Source: Brevundimonas sp. UBA5866
GTDB lineage: Bacteria > Pseudomonadota > Alphaproteobacteria > Caulobacterales > Caulobacteraceae
Direction of reading: 5' to 3'
Length of the DNA: 43,367 nucleotides
Assembly: GCF_002432125.1 (NCBI RefSeq)
Contig: NZ_DJFS01000043.1
Location: 1-43,367 of the forward strand
The notes under the pieces were generated by a model. It was given only the letters and a program-made list of their open reading frames with translations, was not told where the DNA came from and did not search any database. Shown here one piece after another: positions 1 to 7,584 of the stretch. Every line of letters begins with the position of its first letter. The stretch's first letter is position 1. The translations under genes were made by a program, and so were the position numbers.

Positions 1-613
1 AACGGATGTCGGCAATGGCCAGCGGGTCGATACCGGCGAACGGCTCGTCAAGCAGCATGAAGCTGGGCTTGCCGGCCAGGGCGCGGGCGATCTCGACGCG
101 GCGGCGCTCGCCGCCCGACAGGCCGGTGGCCGGAGCATGGCGCAGGTGGTCGATGCGCAGCTCTTCCAGCAGGCGGTTCGTCTCTTCCTTGATCTCGCGC
201 GCGGATGAATGGCGCAGTTCGACCACGGCGGCGACGTTCTGCTCGACCGTCATGCCGCGGAAGATAGAGGCTTCCTGTGCCAGATAGCCCAGACCCATGC
301 GCGAGCGCTGGTACATCGGCTGGCTGGTGATGTCTTCGTTATCCAGCCAGATCTTGCCGCTGTCGGCAGGGATCAGGCCGGTGATCATGTAAAAGCAGGT
401 GGTCTTGCCCGCCCCGTTCGGGCCCAGAAGGCCGAAGACCTCGCCGCGCTGAACCGTCAGCGAGACATCACGCACGACCTGACGCGGGCCGAAACTGCGG
501 GCCAGATGCTCGACCTGCAGGCCACGGCGTGCGGTATCGACTGCCGCAGTGTCTGCAGTGGTCGCGCCCGGTTCGGGGGCAATGTTGAGGGCCGACAGTT
601 CCTTGCGCGCCAA
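1..613 (-). CDS. lptB: LPS export ABC transporter ATP-binding protein LptB (partial)
   Basis: This is the ATPase that powers LptBFGC, which extracts lipopolysaccharide from the inner membrane and passes it to LptA. The minus-strand reading frame shows a Walker A motif (GPNGAGKTT), the ABC signature LSGGERRR, and a Walker B with the LptB-typical LLDEPFAGIDPLAI. The window edge removes the C-terminus, so about 204 residues are present of the usual 240-260. The start is chosen as TTG at 613, because AAGGA lies ten bases upstream and no ATG fits before the conserved GLQVEHLARSFG. It follows lptA by 13 bases and is the last visible gene of the lptC-lptA-lptB operon. The roughly 25-residue N-terminal extension before the ABC fold is rich in Ala/Thr. 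Confidence 0.95.
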   Translation of the reverse strand, partial: MARKELSALNIAPEPGATTADTAAVDTARRGLQVEHLARSFGPRQVVRDVSLTVQRGEVFGLLGPNGAGKTTCFYMITGLIPADSGKIWLDNEDITSQPMYQRSRMGLGYLAQEASIFRGMTVEQNVAAVVELRHSSAREIKEETNRLLEELRIDHLRHAPATGLSGGERRRVEIARALAGKPSFMLLDEPFAGIDPLAIADIR

Positions 614-626
614 GGGGGAGGTGTCC

Positions 627-1094
627 TTAGTTCGATGGGTAGAAGACGCCGCGTACGCGGCTGCCGGCGCTTTCGATGCGCGCGGTTTCGGTGCGGACGT
701 TATAAACGAGACGACCGCCTGACAGGACGTTCTGGCCCTGGGTCAGGATCACGTCGCCGGTCACGACGACCGTACCCTCGTTCATATTGTAGACGGCGTT
801 GTTGCCGCGCATGCTCTGTTCCGGCGTCACGAAATAGACGTTGCCGGTGGCTTCGACGCGACGCGGTTGACCGTTCGTGTTGAAGATGCGGATGGCGTCG
901 GCACGGATGCGGTTGGTGCCTTGGGTTACTTCGGCACGGCCGCGCAGCGCATATCCATCGGGCGTGTATTCGCCCGCGTCGGCGCCGAATTGTACCGGCT
1001 GGCTGGTGGCGTCCTGGGCGCTGAAGGCGACCGTGGCGGGCAGGCCCAGTGCGACGATCGCAGCGCTGGCGAGGAGGATGCTGGTCTTCTTCAT
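627..1094 (-). CDS. lptA: LptA, periplasmic LPS-transport bridge protein
   Basis: This OstA/LptA-family protein of 155 residues has a signal peptide (MKK, hydrophobic core, cleavage probably near FSA-QDA, residues 24-28). A beta-jellyroll follows with typical repeats such as AEVTQGTNRIRADAIRIF and GDVILTQGQNVLSGGRLVYNV. LptA forms the periplasmic bridge carrying lipopolysaccharide from LptC to the outer-membrane LptD/E. It lies 3 bases after lptC and 13 bases before lptB on the same strand, the canonical operon order. The length is normal for alphaproteobacteria. Confidence 0.95.
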   Translation of the reverse strand: MKKTSILLASAAIVALGLPATVAFSAQDATSQPVQFGADAGEYTPDGYALRGRAEVTQGTNRIRADAIRIFNTNGQPRRVEATGNVYFVTPEQSMRGNNAVYNMNEGTVVVTGDVILTQGQNVLSGGRLVYNVRTETARIESAGSRVRGVFYPSN

Positions 1095-1097
1095 ATC

Positions 1098-1772
1098 TTA
1101 CCTGCTCGAACCGGAGGGGTTGATGGTTCCGCTGATCTTTTGGTCGCCTTGACCTTTGAACTCTACTCTACGGCCTTGGTCATGGATGGCATAGGCCGAT
1201 GCATTGATAGTTCCAAGGGGGCCGGTGCCGCTAACACCCTTGTTGCCGGTAATGATGCCGGTGCGGGTATCGATGACGGCTTCATCGGTCTGCAGGTCGA
1301 AACCTGAACCTCCATCACTGATGCGGACATTGGGGCCGATGATGACCTTGCGGTCGCCCTCGCTGTAGCTGCCGCCGTCGGCGGTCAGTTTGGTGATCTT
1401 CTGACCGCCAAGGTTCAGCTCCAGCAAGGGTTTGACCAGACGGTACTGATCGTTCTGGGCCGCGCGGATGGCCCCTTCTGCACCGATACGGAAACTGCGG
1501 CCCTGTGCGTCCTGTCCGTGGAACATGGGATTGTCGAGGCGCAGTTCGCGGCTTTCGTTGGCGCGGCGCTCGACACCCGACATGACCGAGCGGAACACCA
1601 CCCATGTCACGGCACTGCCGGCAATTAGCAGGATAATGATAGGCAGGATGCGGCGCAGTTTCTGCACACGGCGGGATCGCTGGCGGAAACGCTCCGCCTC
1701 TTTGGCCACACGCGCTTCATCCGCGCTTTTCAACGCGTCCTGCTGCGCTTGTGTGGCCTCTGGATCGATCAT
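1098..1772 (-). CDS. lptC: LptC, inner-membrane LPS export protein
   Basis: A 224-residue bitopic protein. A charged cytoplasmic N-terminus (residues 1-40, rich in Arg/Lys/Glu) is followed by one membrane helix (about 41-62, RRILPIIILLIAGSAVTWVV). The periplasmic LptC jellyroll then shows the family patterns GQDAQGRSFRIGAEGA and GVSGTGPLGTINASAYAIHDQGRRVEFKG. LptC sits in the LptBFG complex and hands lipopolysaccharide to LptA. The ATG at 1772 has AAGAGA just upstream. It is the first gene of the lptC-lptA-lptB cluster and lies 20 bases after the RNase D gene, so co-transcription is likely. Confidence 0.93.
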   Translation of the reverse strand: MIDPEATQAQQDALKSADEARVAKEAERFRQRSRRVQKLRRILPIIILLIAGSAVTWVVFRSVMSGVERRANESRELRLDNPMFHGQDAQGRSFRIGAEGAIRAAQNDQYRLVKPLLELNLGGQKITKLTADGGSYSEGDRKVIIGPNVRISDGGSGFDLQTDEAVIDTRTGIITGNKGVSGTGPLGTINASAYAIHDQGRRVEFKGQGDQKISGTINPSGSSR

Positions 1773-1792
1773 GGGGGTCTCTTACAGCAGGA

Positions 1793-2407
1793 TCAGGCGT
1801 GGGCGAAGATGTCGATCTCGTCCCAACCTGCCAGATCCAGTCGCGAGCGAATCGGCAGGAAGTCGAAACAGGCCTGGGCCAGTTCGGTACGGCCCTCGCG
1901 GGCCAGCATCTCGTTCAGACGGTTCATCACCACATGCAGGTGCAGAACGTCAGAGGCGGCATAATCCAATTGCGCCTGTGTCAGGGTGGCGGCACCCCAG
2001 TCCGAAGACTGCTGGGCCTTGGACAGGTCAATACCGGCCAACTCGCGCACCACATCCTTCAGGCCGTGACGGTCCGTATAGGTGCGGGCCAGTTTCGATG
2101 CGATCTTGGTGCAGTAGACCGGACGTGTCTCGACGCCCAGGTGCAGTTCGAACATGCCGATGTCGAAACGGCCGAAGTGGAAGATCTTCAGGACCTTCGG
2201 ATCGGACAGCAGCTTTTTCAGGTTCGGGCAGTTATAGCCCGGACGGTGCATGCGCACGACGTGGGCGTTGCCGTCACCCGAAGACAGCTGGACCACGCAC
2301 AATTCATCGCGACGGTAGCGCAGGCCCATTGTCTCCGAATCGACCGCAACAACGGGGCCGAGGTCCAGATCGTCGGGCAGGTCGCCTTCGTGCAGATAAA
2401 CAGTCAT
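1793..2407 (-). CDS. rnd: Ribonuclease D-like 3'-5' exonuclease (catalytic domain only)
   Basis: A DEDDy-type exonuclease of 204 residues. ExoI is AVDSETMGL (D23, E25), ExoII is HFGRFDIGMF (D82) and ExoIII is YAASD (Y149, D153), so all four acidic residues and the tyrosine are present. RNase D trims tRNA and other stable RNA 3' ends. E. coli RNase D is about 375 residues with two HRDC domains; this protein lacks them. Such short forms are common in alphaproteobacteria, so this is not a truncation. It lies directly upstream of lptC on the same strand. Confidence 0.9.
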   Translation of the reverse strand: MTVYLHEGDLPDDLDLGPVVAVDSETMGLRYRRDELCVVQLSSGDGNAHVVRMHRPGYNCPNLKKLLSDPKVLKIFHFGRFDIGMFELHLGVETRPVYCTKIASKLARTYTDRHGLKDVVRELAGIDLSKAQQSSDWGAATLTQAQLDYAASDVLHLHVVMNRLNEMLAREGRTELAQACFDFLPIRSRLDLAGWDEIDIFAHA

Positions 2408-2523
2408 GGGAAAAACTCGGTTGGGTTTCGCACCGCCGGCAGTGCGTCGGTCAGCAGGGCCTAAACATAGACGAACCGCGCTACACCGCTAGGAGGAACT
2501 TGGGCAAGGTCGTCGGTCCATAG

Positions 2524-2557
2524 ACAAATGGCGCCGCATCGATTGATGCAGCGCCAT
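2524..2557 (-). terminator. Terminator after tRNA-Leu
   Basis: Near-perfect hairpin on the minus strand, arms 2528-2540 and 2545-2557 with a four-base loop and one mismatch. It is followed by TTTGTC and lies nine bases after the tRNA-Leu CCA end. No other gene on this strand ends here. Confidence 0.7.
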
Positions 2558-2565
2558 CTGAGAAA

Positions 2566-2652
<87 letters not shown>

Positions 2653-2780
2653 CGGAGGGAGCGTTTCCGCCCCGCCGATGAGTGGGGTATAGGGGGACCT
2701 TTCTTGGGGGTCAACAGGCTTTTTGCACTTTCATGAAAAAACACGTCGGTAGATGAAAGTTCCGACTTTTCAGCGACCTA

Positions 2781-3314
2781 TCAAGCAAGCCAGACCATGC
2801 GGCGCGTATCGGTAATGGCACCACGGGCCTGACTGAAGGCGCGGCGGGTTTCGCCCGTATAAAGGAAGCCGGCCTTCTCCAGAACGCGGCCCGAAGCAGG
2901 GTTGTCGGCAAAGTGGCCGGCCATCATGGCGCGGCGCTTCCACTTGCGCGAAGCCCATACCAAAGCGCCCTCCAGCGCCTCGGTGGCATAGCCGCGACCC
3001 CAGTAGTCGCGACCGATCCAGTAACCGGTTTCGGGGGCAGGGTCCTTGTCTTCGAACATTCCGATCACGCCGACAGGGCCGTGGTCCTCGTGTTCGATGA
3101 CAAAGGTGTTGGCGCGTGCCGGATCCTGCGAGGCGACCTGAAGGACAAAATCCTCCGCGTGGGTGACCGTGAACGGGTGGGGCATGCGTAGGGTCATGCG
3201 GGCGATGTCGATATCGTTCGCCATACGGGCGATGCGCGATACGTCCTGTGGGCGCGGGGCGCGCAAGGTCAGGCGCCGCGTCTCGATGACAGGAGAGGTT
3301 TCAATCACGCACAT
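2781..3314 (-). CDS. GNAT-family N-acetyltransferase (RimJ/RimL-like)
   Basis: A 177-residue single-domain acetyltransferase using acetyl-CoA. It starts with the RimJ/RimL-like pattern IETRRLTLRAPRPQD. The acetyl-CoA-binding motif A is GYWIGRDYWGRGYATEAL, and the C-terminal FADNPASGRVLEKAGF strand-helix is typical of ribosomal-protein or amino-acid acetylating members. The start is ATG at 3314, preceded by GAGG at a good distance; a longer frame runs to 3383 but has no ribosome site. It is monocistronic, between tRNA-Leu and rpmA. The substrate cannot be told from sequence. Confidence 0.85.
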   Translation of the reverse strand: MCVIETSPVIETRRLTLRAPRPQDVSRIARMANDIDIARMTLRMPHPFTVTHAEDFVLQVASQDPARANTFVIEHEDHGPVGVIGMFEDKDPAPETGYWIGRDYWGRGYATEALEGALVWASRKWKRRAMMAGHFADNPASGRVLEKAGFLYTGETRRAFSQARGAITDTRRMVWLA

Positions 3315-3379
3315 TGTATTGCCTCGTTTCTCTGGACCATCTCCTTGAAGGGCTCGGATGGTCTTCGAGGCGGGGAAAC

Positions 3380-3412
3380 GCAAACGGGGAGCCTGGTGAT
3401 CCAGACTCCCCG
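3380..3412 (-). terminator. Terminator of the rplU-rpmA operon
   Basis: Strong hairpin at 3385-3412: the arm CGGGGAG pairs with CTCCCCG and an inner TCTGG pairs with CCAGG around an ATCA loop. On the minus strand it is followed by TTTGCGTTT. It lies about 70 bases after the rpmA stop. Confidence 0.65.
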
Positions 3413-3483
3413 CGGAAAATTTTCCCTAGGTCCGGACCGGCTGCTGGGTCAGCAACGCGATCCGAAACAAGATGCAGATCGCG

Positions 3484-3768
3484 TTACTCGGCGGCCATCG
3501 CCTCGGCTGCGTCATTGGCAGCCACGATGGACACGTAGGTACGGCCACCACGTTTGGTGGTGAACTGCACTGCACCGTTGACGGTCGCGAACAGGGTGTG
3601 GTCGCGGCCCAGGCCAACGTTGGTGCCCGGGTGGAATTTGGTGCCGCGCTGACGCACGAGAATGTTGCCGGCGAGAACCTTCTCGCCGCCGAACTTCTTC
3701 ACGCCAAGGCGTTTCGACTCTGAGTCGCGGCCGTTACGCGACGAACCGCCGGATTTCTTGTGAGCCAT
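3484..3768 (-). CDS. rpmA: 50S ribosomal protein L27
   Basis: 94 residues beginning MAHKKSGGSSRNGRDSESKR, the invariant N-terminus of bL27 that reaches the peptidyl-transferase centre. GGEKVLAGNILVRQRGTKFHPG and GRDHTLFA follow. The N-terminus has no cleavable extension of the Firmicutes type. It sits 135 bases downstream of rplU in the standard bacterial order L21-L27. Confidence 0.99.
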   Translation of the reverse strand: MAHKKSGGSSRNGRDSESKRLGVKKFGGEKVLAGNILVRQRGTKFHPGTNVGLGRDHTLFATVNGAVQFTTKRGGRTYVSIVAANDAAEAMAAE

Positions 3769-3873
3769 CTTGTTGCTCCTCTGTTTAGACCCGCCCCGAT
3801 CCGGAGATCTTTGGGTGGGGCTTGTCTGTCGTTACTGGCGGCCCGTCATGAAGACGGTCGCGTGTCCTGAAGC

Positions 3874-3893
3874 GGGCCCTGCGAACAGGGCCC
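3874..3893 (-). other. Intercistronic hairpin between rplU and rpmA
   Basis: Perfect 8-bp inverted repeat (GGGCCCTG / CAGGGCCC); on the transcribed strand the loop is UUCG. It begins ten bases after the rplU stop and has no U tract, so it is not an intrinsic terminator. A role as a processing or stability element in the bicistronic mRNA is inferred. Confidence 0.55.
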
Positions 3894-3903
3894 AGCGAAA
3901 CTC

Positions 3904-4380
3904 TTAGGCCTCAGTGGCCTCGGCTTTTTTCTTGGCCGGAGCCTTCTTAGCCTTAGGAGCTTCCTCAGCCGGGGCAGCTTCGACGCGCGGGGCCAGGCCA
4001 CGAGCGCGAGCATTGATTTCAGCCTTGGTGATCAGCTCGACCTTGCCGTCCCACTTAGCGGTCTCACCAGCACCTTCGATGCCGGTGATACGCAGTACGG
4101 ATTCCATCTGACGATGGCCGTTGGTACGACGATAGCCTTGGCGACGGATCTTCTTGAAGATCTTGATCTTCTCGCCCTTGCGGGTTTCGATCAGGGTCGC
4201 AGCCACCTTGGCGCCTTCGACAACAGGAGCGCCAACAGTGACGCCCTTGTCGCCGCCCAGCATGAGGACTTCGTTAAAGGAAACGTCAGCACCTGCATCG
4301 CCGTCGATCTTTTCGACAACAACCACATCGCCCGGTTGGACCCGGTACTGCTTTCCGCCGGTCTTGATCACCGCGTACAT
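3904..4380 (-). CDS. rplU: 50S ribosomal protein L21
   Basis: 158 residues. The first 100 match bL21: the start MYAVIKTGGKQYRVQPGDVVVVEKI, then KIKIFKKIRRQGYRRTNGHRQ, the RNA-binding segment. An Ala/Lys/Glu-rich tail (about residues 130-158, AEEAPKAKKAPAKKKAEATEA) extends past the usual 103-residue E. coli length, as is common in alphaproteobacteria. It is the first gene of the rplU-rpmA operon, with a strong hairpin in its leader. Confidence 0.98.
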   Translation of the reverse strand: MYAVIKTGGKQYRVQPGDVVVVEKIDGDAGADVSFNEVLMLGGDKGVTVGAPVVEGAKVAATLIETRKGEKIKIFKKIRRQGYRRTNGHRQMESVLRITGIEGAGETAKWDGKVELITKAEINARARGLAPRVEAAPAEEAPKAKKAPAKKKAEATEA

Positions 4381-4413
4381 TATGAAGCCTCAGCGTGAAC
4401 GCAAAAATGAATG

Positions 4414-4438
4414 CGCCCGCCGGGCAAACCCGCGGGCG
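4414..4438 (-). promoter_or_regulatory. Hairpin in the rplU 5' leader (possible attenuator)
   Basis: On the minus strand the arms CGCCCGC and GCGGGCG pair perfectly, and an inner GGG-TTTG-CCC extends the stem with one bulged G. It is followed by CATTCATTTTTGCG, a short U-rich run, and then the rplU ATG 34 bases further on. The shape fits an attenuator or autoregulatory leader, but no such element is established for this family. Confidence 0.4.
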
Positions 4439-4640
4439 AAGAGCGGCGACATATACGGAAGGCTGCGAAAGAGTCAACGTGTATCGGGCGTTTAAGGCCG
4501 GAATTCCCTTGCGCGGATTCAGGATGTGACCTGATTGCATGCTTTCTGCAAGGGTGCGGCAGCCCTCAGGCCGGGCTGACTTGGCCAATAGTCGTATCCG
4601 CGAGATTTGTTGAACGCGCGTACGCGAGGATGTGAGGGTG

Positions 4641-4681
4641 TAAAATAACTGCACATGCCCCTCGACTGTTATAAAATAACA
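4641..4681 (+). promoter_or_regulatory. Zur/Fur-like palindromic operator with an upstream partial copy
   Basis: TGTTAT-AAA-ATAACA at 4667-4681 is a perfect palindrome with a three-base centre; one more C/G pair extends each arm. The nine bases TAAAATAAC occur at 4641-4649 and again at 4672-4680, 31 bases apart (about three helical turns). The palindrome covers a TATAAA that could be the -10 box and ends 15 bases before the start codon at 4697. The layout resembles known alphaproteobacterial zinc-uptake-regulator boxes; that the regulator is Zur is an inference from the downstream genes. Confidence 0.6.
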
Positions 4682-4696
4682 GATTAAAGGGGCGTA

Positions 4697-5353
4697 ATGA
4701 TTTCCGCGGACCTCGCCCAACCTGTTGTTCTGTCTCTTTTGGGCGGTGGCTTCGTAGCAGCGGCCCTGCATGCTGCCCTGCCTACGCACTGGCTGCCCTT
4801 TGTGTTGGTCGGCCGTGCGCAGGGCTGGGGCATGCGTAAGGTCAGCGGGACTGTGATCCTGGCGGCACTGGCGCATGTGCTGACCACGGCTCTGGTGGGG
4901 GGTGTGGTTGCGGTTGCAGGCGTGGCTCTGGACCGTTGGGTCCACGGCGTACTGCCGCATCTGTCATCTGCTTTGCTGTTCCTGTTCGGTGCCTTCTATC
5001 TGGCGCGATACTGGCACCGCACCACTGTGCCGGACTGCAAGGGCTGTGAACATGACGAGCCCAAGGTGTCGGACCGCGCGGCCTTCTGGGGCCTTATCGC
5101 ACTGATGGCGGCATCGCCCGGTGAGGTCCTGCTGCCGCTGTATCTGACGACGGCCACGCATGGTGCAGGGGTTTTCCTAGCCCTGAGCGCAGGTCTGGCG
5201 CTGGGTACCATCGCCGGCATGCTGGTTCTGACCTCGCTGGCGATGGCAGGATACTCGGTTCTGAGGCTGGAACGATGGGCGCGTTACGAAGGCGTGGTGC
5301 TGGGCGCATCCTTGATCGTTCTGGGCTTTGTCATGGCCTTCCACCCGGTCTGA
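4697..5353 (+). CDS. Six-helix membrane protein, probable metal transporter
   Basis: A 218-residue polytopic protein with about six hydrophobic segments (roughly 8-30, 48-75, 80-102, 130-153, 155-183, 196-216). Histidines and charges lie in the first helix pair (LHAALPTHW, H25 and H31) and second (ALAH). The loop after helix 3 has the metal-ligand-like run DCKGCEHDEP. The Gly/Ala-rich helices and His pattern recall NicO/LysE-superfamily metal permeases, but no family is recognised with certainty. AAGGGG precedes the ATG. It is the first gene of a plus-strand cluster with a zinc CDF exporter and a COG0523 GTPase and lies 15 bases behind a Zur-like palindrome, so a role in zinc or related metal traffic is inferred. 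Confidence 0.7.
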   Translation: MISADLAQPVVLSLLGGGFVAAALHAALPTHWLPFVLVGRAQGWGMRKVSGTVILAALAHVLTTALVGGVVAVAGVALDRWVHGVLPHLSSALLFLFGAFYLARYWHRTTVPDCKGCEHDEPKVSDRAAFWGLIALMAASPGEVLLPLYLTTATHGAGVFLALSAGLALGTIAGMLVLTSLAMAGYSVLRLERWARYEGVVLGASLIVLGFVMAFHPV

Positions 5354-5427
5354 ACTGATAGGTTATACATTTACATTCAGATACTTAGGTTATCCGAAGG
5401 CTTGACGTAACGCCAAGGGGGTTCCAA
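5354..5427 (+). promoter_or_regulatory. AT-rich spacer with direct repeat TAGGTTAT before the CDF gene
   Basis: The eight bases TAGGTTAT occur at 5359-5366 and 5386-5393, 27 bases apart, in an otherwise AT-rich 74-base spacer. This may be a second promoter or operator for the exporter. It does not match the palindrome upstream of 4697. Confidence 0.3.
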
Positions 5428-6426
5428 GTGGGGCGTATGGCACATGATCACTCCTCCCACGCTCACGCGCATGACCACGCGGGCCATGATCACCATCATG
5501 ATCACCATCATGATCACCATCATGGGCACCATCACGGTATCGGGGGGCATCACCACCATCACGGACCGACGGATACGGGCGACTGGCGATATGGTGTCGG
5601 CCTTGGCGTCAATCTTGTATTTGTACTGGTGGAGTTCGCGGCGGGCTGGTGGGCCGGGTCATCGGCACTGATGGCCGATGCGGGACATAATCTTTCGGAT
5701 GTGCTGGGCCTGGCTATGGCGGGCGGAGCGGCGTGGCTGGCCCGTCGCAATGCCGGTCCGCGCCGGACCTATGGTTTTGGCAAGGCGACGGTTCTGGCGG
5801 CATTGGGCAATGCCCTGCTGCTGATCTTTGCCTGTGGCGTGATCACGGTGGAGGCCATCCACCGCTTTACCCAGCCCGCGCCGGTCCAGAGCGGCATTAT
5901 CATTACCGTGGCGGCCATCGGTTTTGTCATCAACCTTGGCACGGCCATGCTGTTCCTGAAGGACCAGCACAAGGACCTGAACGTCAAAGGGGCCTATCTG
6001 CACATGATGGCGGATGCCGCCGTGTCGCTGGGCGTCGTCGTCGCGGGCGTGCTGATCTGGTTCACGGGCTGGGCGGTCGTTGACGCCATCGTCAGCCTGT
6101 TGATCGTGGCCATGATCATGATCTCGACGTGGGGTCTGCTGAAGGATTCGGTCAATCTGGCGCTGGATGCAGCGCCTGCGCACCTTGATCCCTCGGAAAT
6201 CCGCGAGGCCCTGGTAGCCCTTGAGGGTGTGGATGCGGTCCATGACCTGCACGTCTGGGGCCTGTCCACGACGGATGCGGCTCTCACGGCCCATATTGTC
6301 CATGAGCGCGAGGATGCCGACAGCCTGTTGGCCGAGGCGCAAAAGCTGGCCAAGGGCCGCTTTGGCATCAGCCACACCACCCTCCAGCTAGAGCGCACGG
6401 CGCTGGACGACTGCCACCATTGCTAA
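5428..6426 (+). CDS. Zinc-type cation diffusion facilitator (CzcD/ZitB-like)
   Basis: A 332-residue CDF-family proton antiporter that exports Zn(II) or similar ions from the cytoplasm. An extreme His-rich N-terminus (residues 5-46) precedes six transmembrane helices. The metal site is formed by HNLSD in helix 2 and HMMAD in helix 5, the HxxxD pair of zinc-selective members. A C-terminal cytoplasmic domain follows (DAVHDLHVWGLSTTDAALTAHIV), ending in CHHC. The start is GTG at 5428 with AAGGGGG six bases upstream; ATG at 5437 is the alternative. The next gene follows after 30-51 bases, suggesting an operon with the CobW GTPase. Confidence 0.93.
   Translation: MGRMAHDHSSHAHAHDHAGHDHHHDHHHDHHHGHHHGIGGHHHHHGPTDTGDWRYGVGLGVNLVFVLVEFAAGWWAGSSALMADAGHNLSDVLGLAMAGGAAWLARRNAGPRRTYGFGKATVLAALGNALLLIFACGVITVEAIHRFTQPAPVQSGIIITVAAIGFVINLGTAMLFLKDQHKDLNVKGAYLHMMADAAVSLGVVVAGVLIWFTGWAVVDAIVSLLIVAMIMISTWGLLKDSVNLALDAAPAHLDPSEIREALVALEGVDAVHDLHVWGLSTTDAALTAHIVHEREDADSLLAEAQKLAKGRFGISHTTLQLERTALDDCHHC
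5485..5532 (+). repeat. 12-base tandem repeats encoding the His-rich segment
   Basis: The unit CATGATCACCAT occurs three times in perfect tandem (5485-5496, 5497-5508, 5509-5520) and a fourth time with two changes (5521-5532). Each unit encodes HDHH, so slippage by whole units would change the histidine count without breaking the frame. Confidence 0.9.
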
Positions 6427-6477
6427 AAGGTCGAAAGGGGTCTTTCCAACGCGGCTGTGAAGCGCCATCTAGCGCCT

Positions 6478-7584
6478 ATGATCCAGAAGACCCCTGTCAC
6501 CGTCCTGACCGGCTACCTCGGTGCCGGTAAAACCACCCTGCTGAACCGCATCCTCACCGAGGATCACGGCAAGCGCTACGCCGTCATCGTCAACGAGTTC
6601 GGCGAGATCGGTATCGACAACGATCTGGTGGTCGGTGCCGACGAAGACGTGTTCGAGATGAACAACGGCTGCGTGTGCTGCACGGTGCGCGGGGACCTGA
6701 TCCGCGTGGTCAACGGCCTGATGAAGCGCCAGCGTCCGGGCAAGCCCGCGTTCGACGCCATCATCGTCGAGACGACCGGCCTTGCCGACCCCGGTCCGGT
6801 GGCCCAGACCTTCTTCGTCGACGACGAGGTCAAGGCCAAGACCCAGCTGGACAGCGTGACCGCCCTGGTGGACGCCAAGCACGTCATGCTGCGTCTGGAC
6901 GACTCCAAGGAAGCCCGCGAGCAGGTGGCCTTTGCCGACCGCATCATCCTGAACAAGGTCGATCTGGTGTCGGAAGAGGAACTGGTCGCGGTCGAGAAGC
7001 GCCTGCGTGGCCTGAACCCGCTGGCCCCGATCATCCGCGCCGAACGCTCCAATGTGCCGCTGGACAAGGTGCTGGGCCTGAACGCCTTTGACCTGAACCG
7101 TATTCTGGAAGCCAACCCCAGCTTCGCCAACCCGCCGCACGGCGAGGAAGGCCACGTCCACGACGAGCACTGCTCGCACGATCACGGCCATGATCATCAT
7201 CATGATCACGTTCATGATGAAAGCTGCGGTCACGGGGATCACTGCGACCACGACCACCACCACGGCGCGCGCGGCCACAACCACAACGACGACATCAAGG
7301 GTATCTCCCTGACGTTGGACCGTCCGCTGAACGGCGCGCAGTTCACCGCCTGGCTGGATCGGCTGCTGGGCGAGCAGGGTCAGAACATCCTGCGCGCCAA
7401 GGGCATCATCGATGTCGCGGGTGAAGACCGACGTCTGGTGTTCCAGGCCGTCCACATGATCCTCGAAGGTGACCTTCAGGAGCCGTGGGGCAAGGACGAG
7501 CGCCGCTGGAGCCGCGCCGTCTTCATCGGTCGTGACCTGAACGAGGCCGAGTTGAGAGCTGGCTTCGAGGCCTGCGCTGCATGA
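6478..7584 (+). CDS. CobW/COG0523-family GTPase, probable metallochaperone
   Basis: 368 residues. The G-domain has Walker A GYLGAGKTT (residues 12-20), the signature metal-binding CxCC motif in NNGCVCCTVRGDL (C65, C67, C68), Walker B ETTGLADP and the guanine-specificity motif NKVD. A long His/Asp/Cys-rich insert (about 218-275) separates it from the CobW C-terminal domain (about 280-365). COG0523 proteins use GTP to load metal, often zinc, onto client enzymes and are frequently Zur-controlled. The start is ATG at 6478 (MIQKTPVTVLTG); an in-frame GTG at 6457 is possible, and neither has a strong ribosome site. The gene overlaps the next by four bases (ATGA). Confidence 0.92.
   Translation: MIQKTPVTVLTGYLGAGKTTLLNRILTEDHGKRYAVIVNEFGEIGIDNDLVVGADEDVFEMNNGCVCCTVRGDLIRVVNGLMKRQRPGKPAFDAIIVETTGLADPGPVAQTFFVDDEVKAKTQLDSVTALVDAKHVMLRLDDSKEAREQVAFADRIILNKVDLVSEEELVAVEKRLRGLNPLAPIIRAERSNVPLDKVLGLNAFDLNRILEANPSFANPPHGEEGHVHDEHCSHDHGHDHHHDHVHDESCGHGDHCDHDHHHGARGHNHNDDIKGISLTLDRPLNGAQFTAWLDRLLGEQGQNILRAKGIIDVAGEDRRLVFQAVHMILEGDLQEPWGKDERRWSRAVFIGRDLNEAELRAGFEACAA

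Larger units (their letters stand above)
4381..4696. other. Divergent intergenic region, rplU leader / metal operon promoter
   Basis: 316 bases without a gene. The left part holds the rplU leader with a GC-rich hairpin at 4414-4438. The right part holds the palindromic operator at 4667-4681 and an upstream 9-base copy of part of it. The middle (about 4490-4630) shows no tRNA, repeat or convincing open frame. Confidence 0.6.

Noticed and set aside
1793..2407. Truncated RNase D pseudogene
   Set aside because: The catalytic DEDDy residues are complete, the ends are clean, and short RNase D forms without HRDC domains are normal in this group.
5485..5532. Possible CRISPR-like repeat
   Set aside because: The units are 12 bases, directly adjacent without spacers, and in frame inside the CDF gene.
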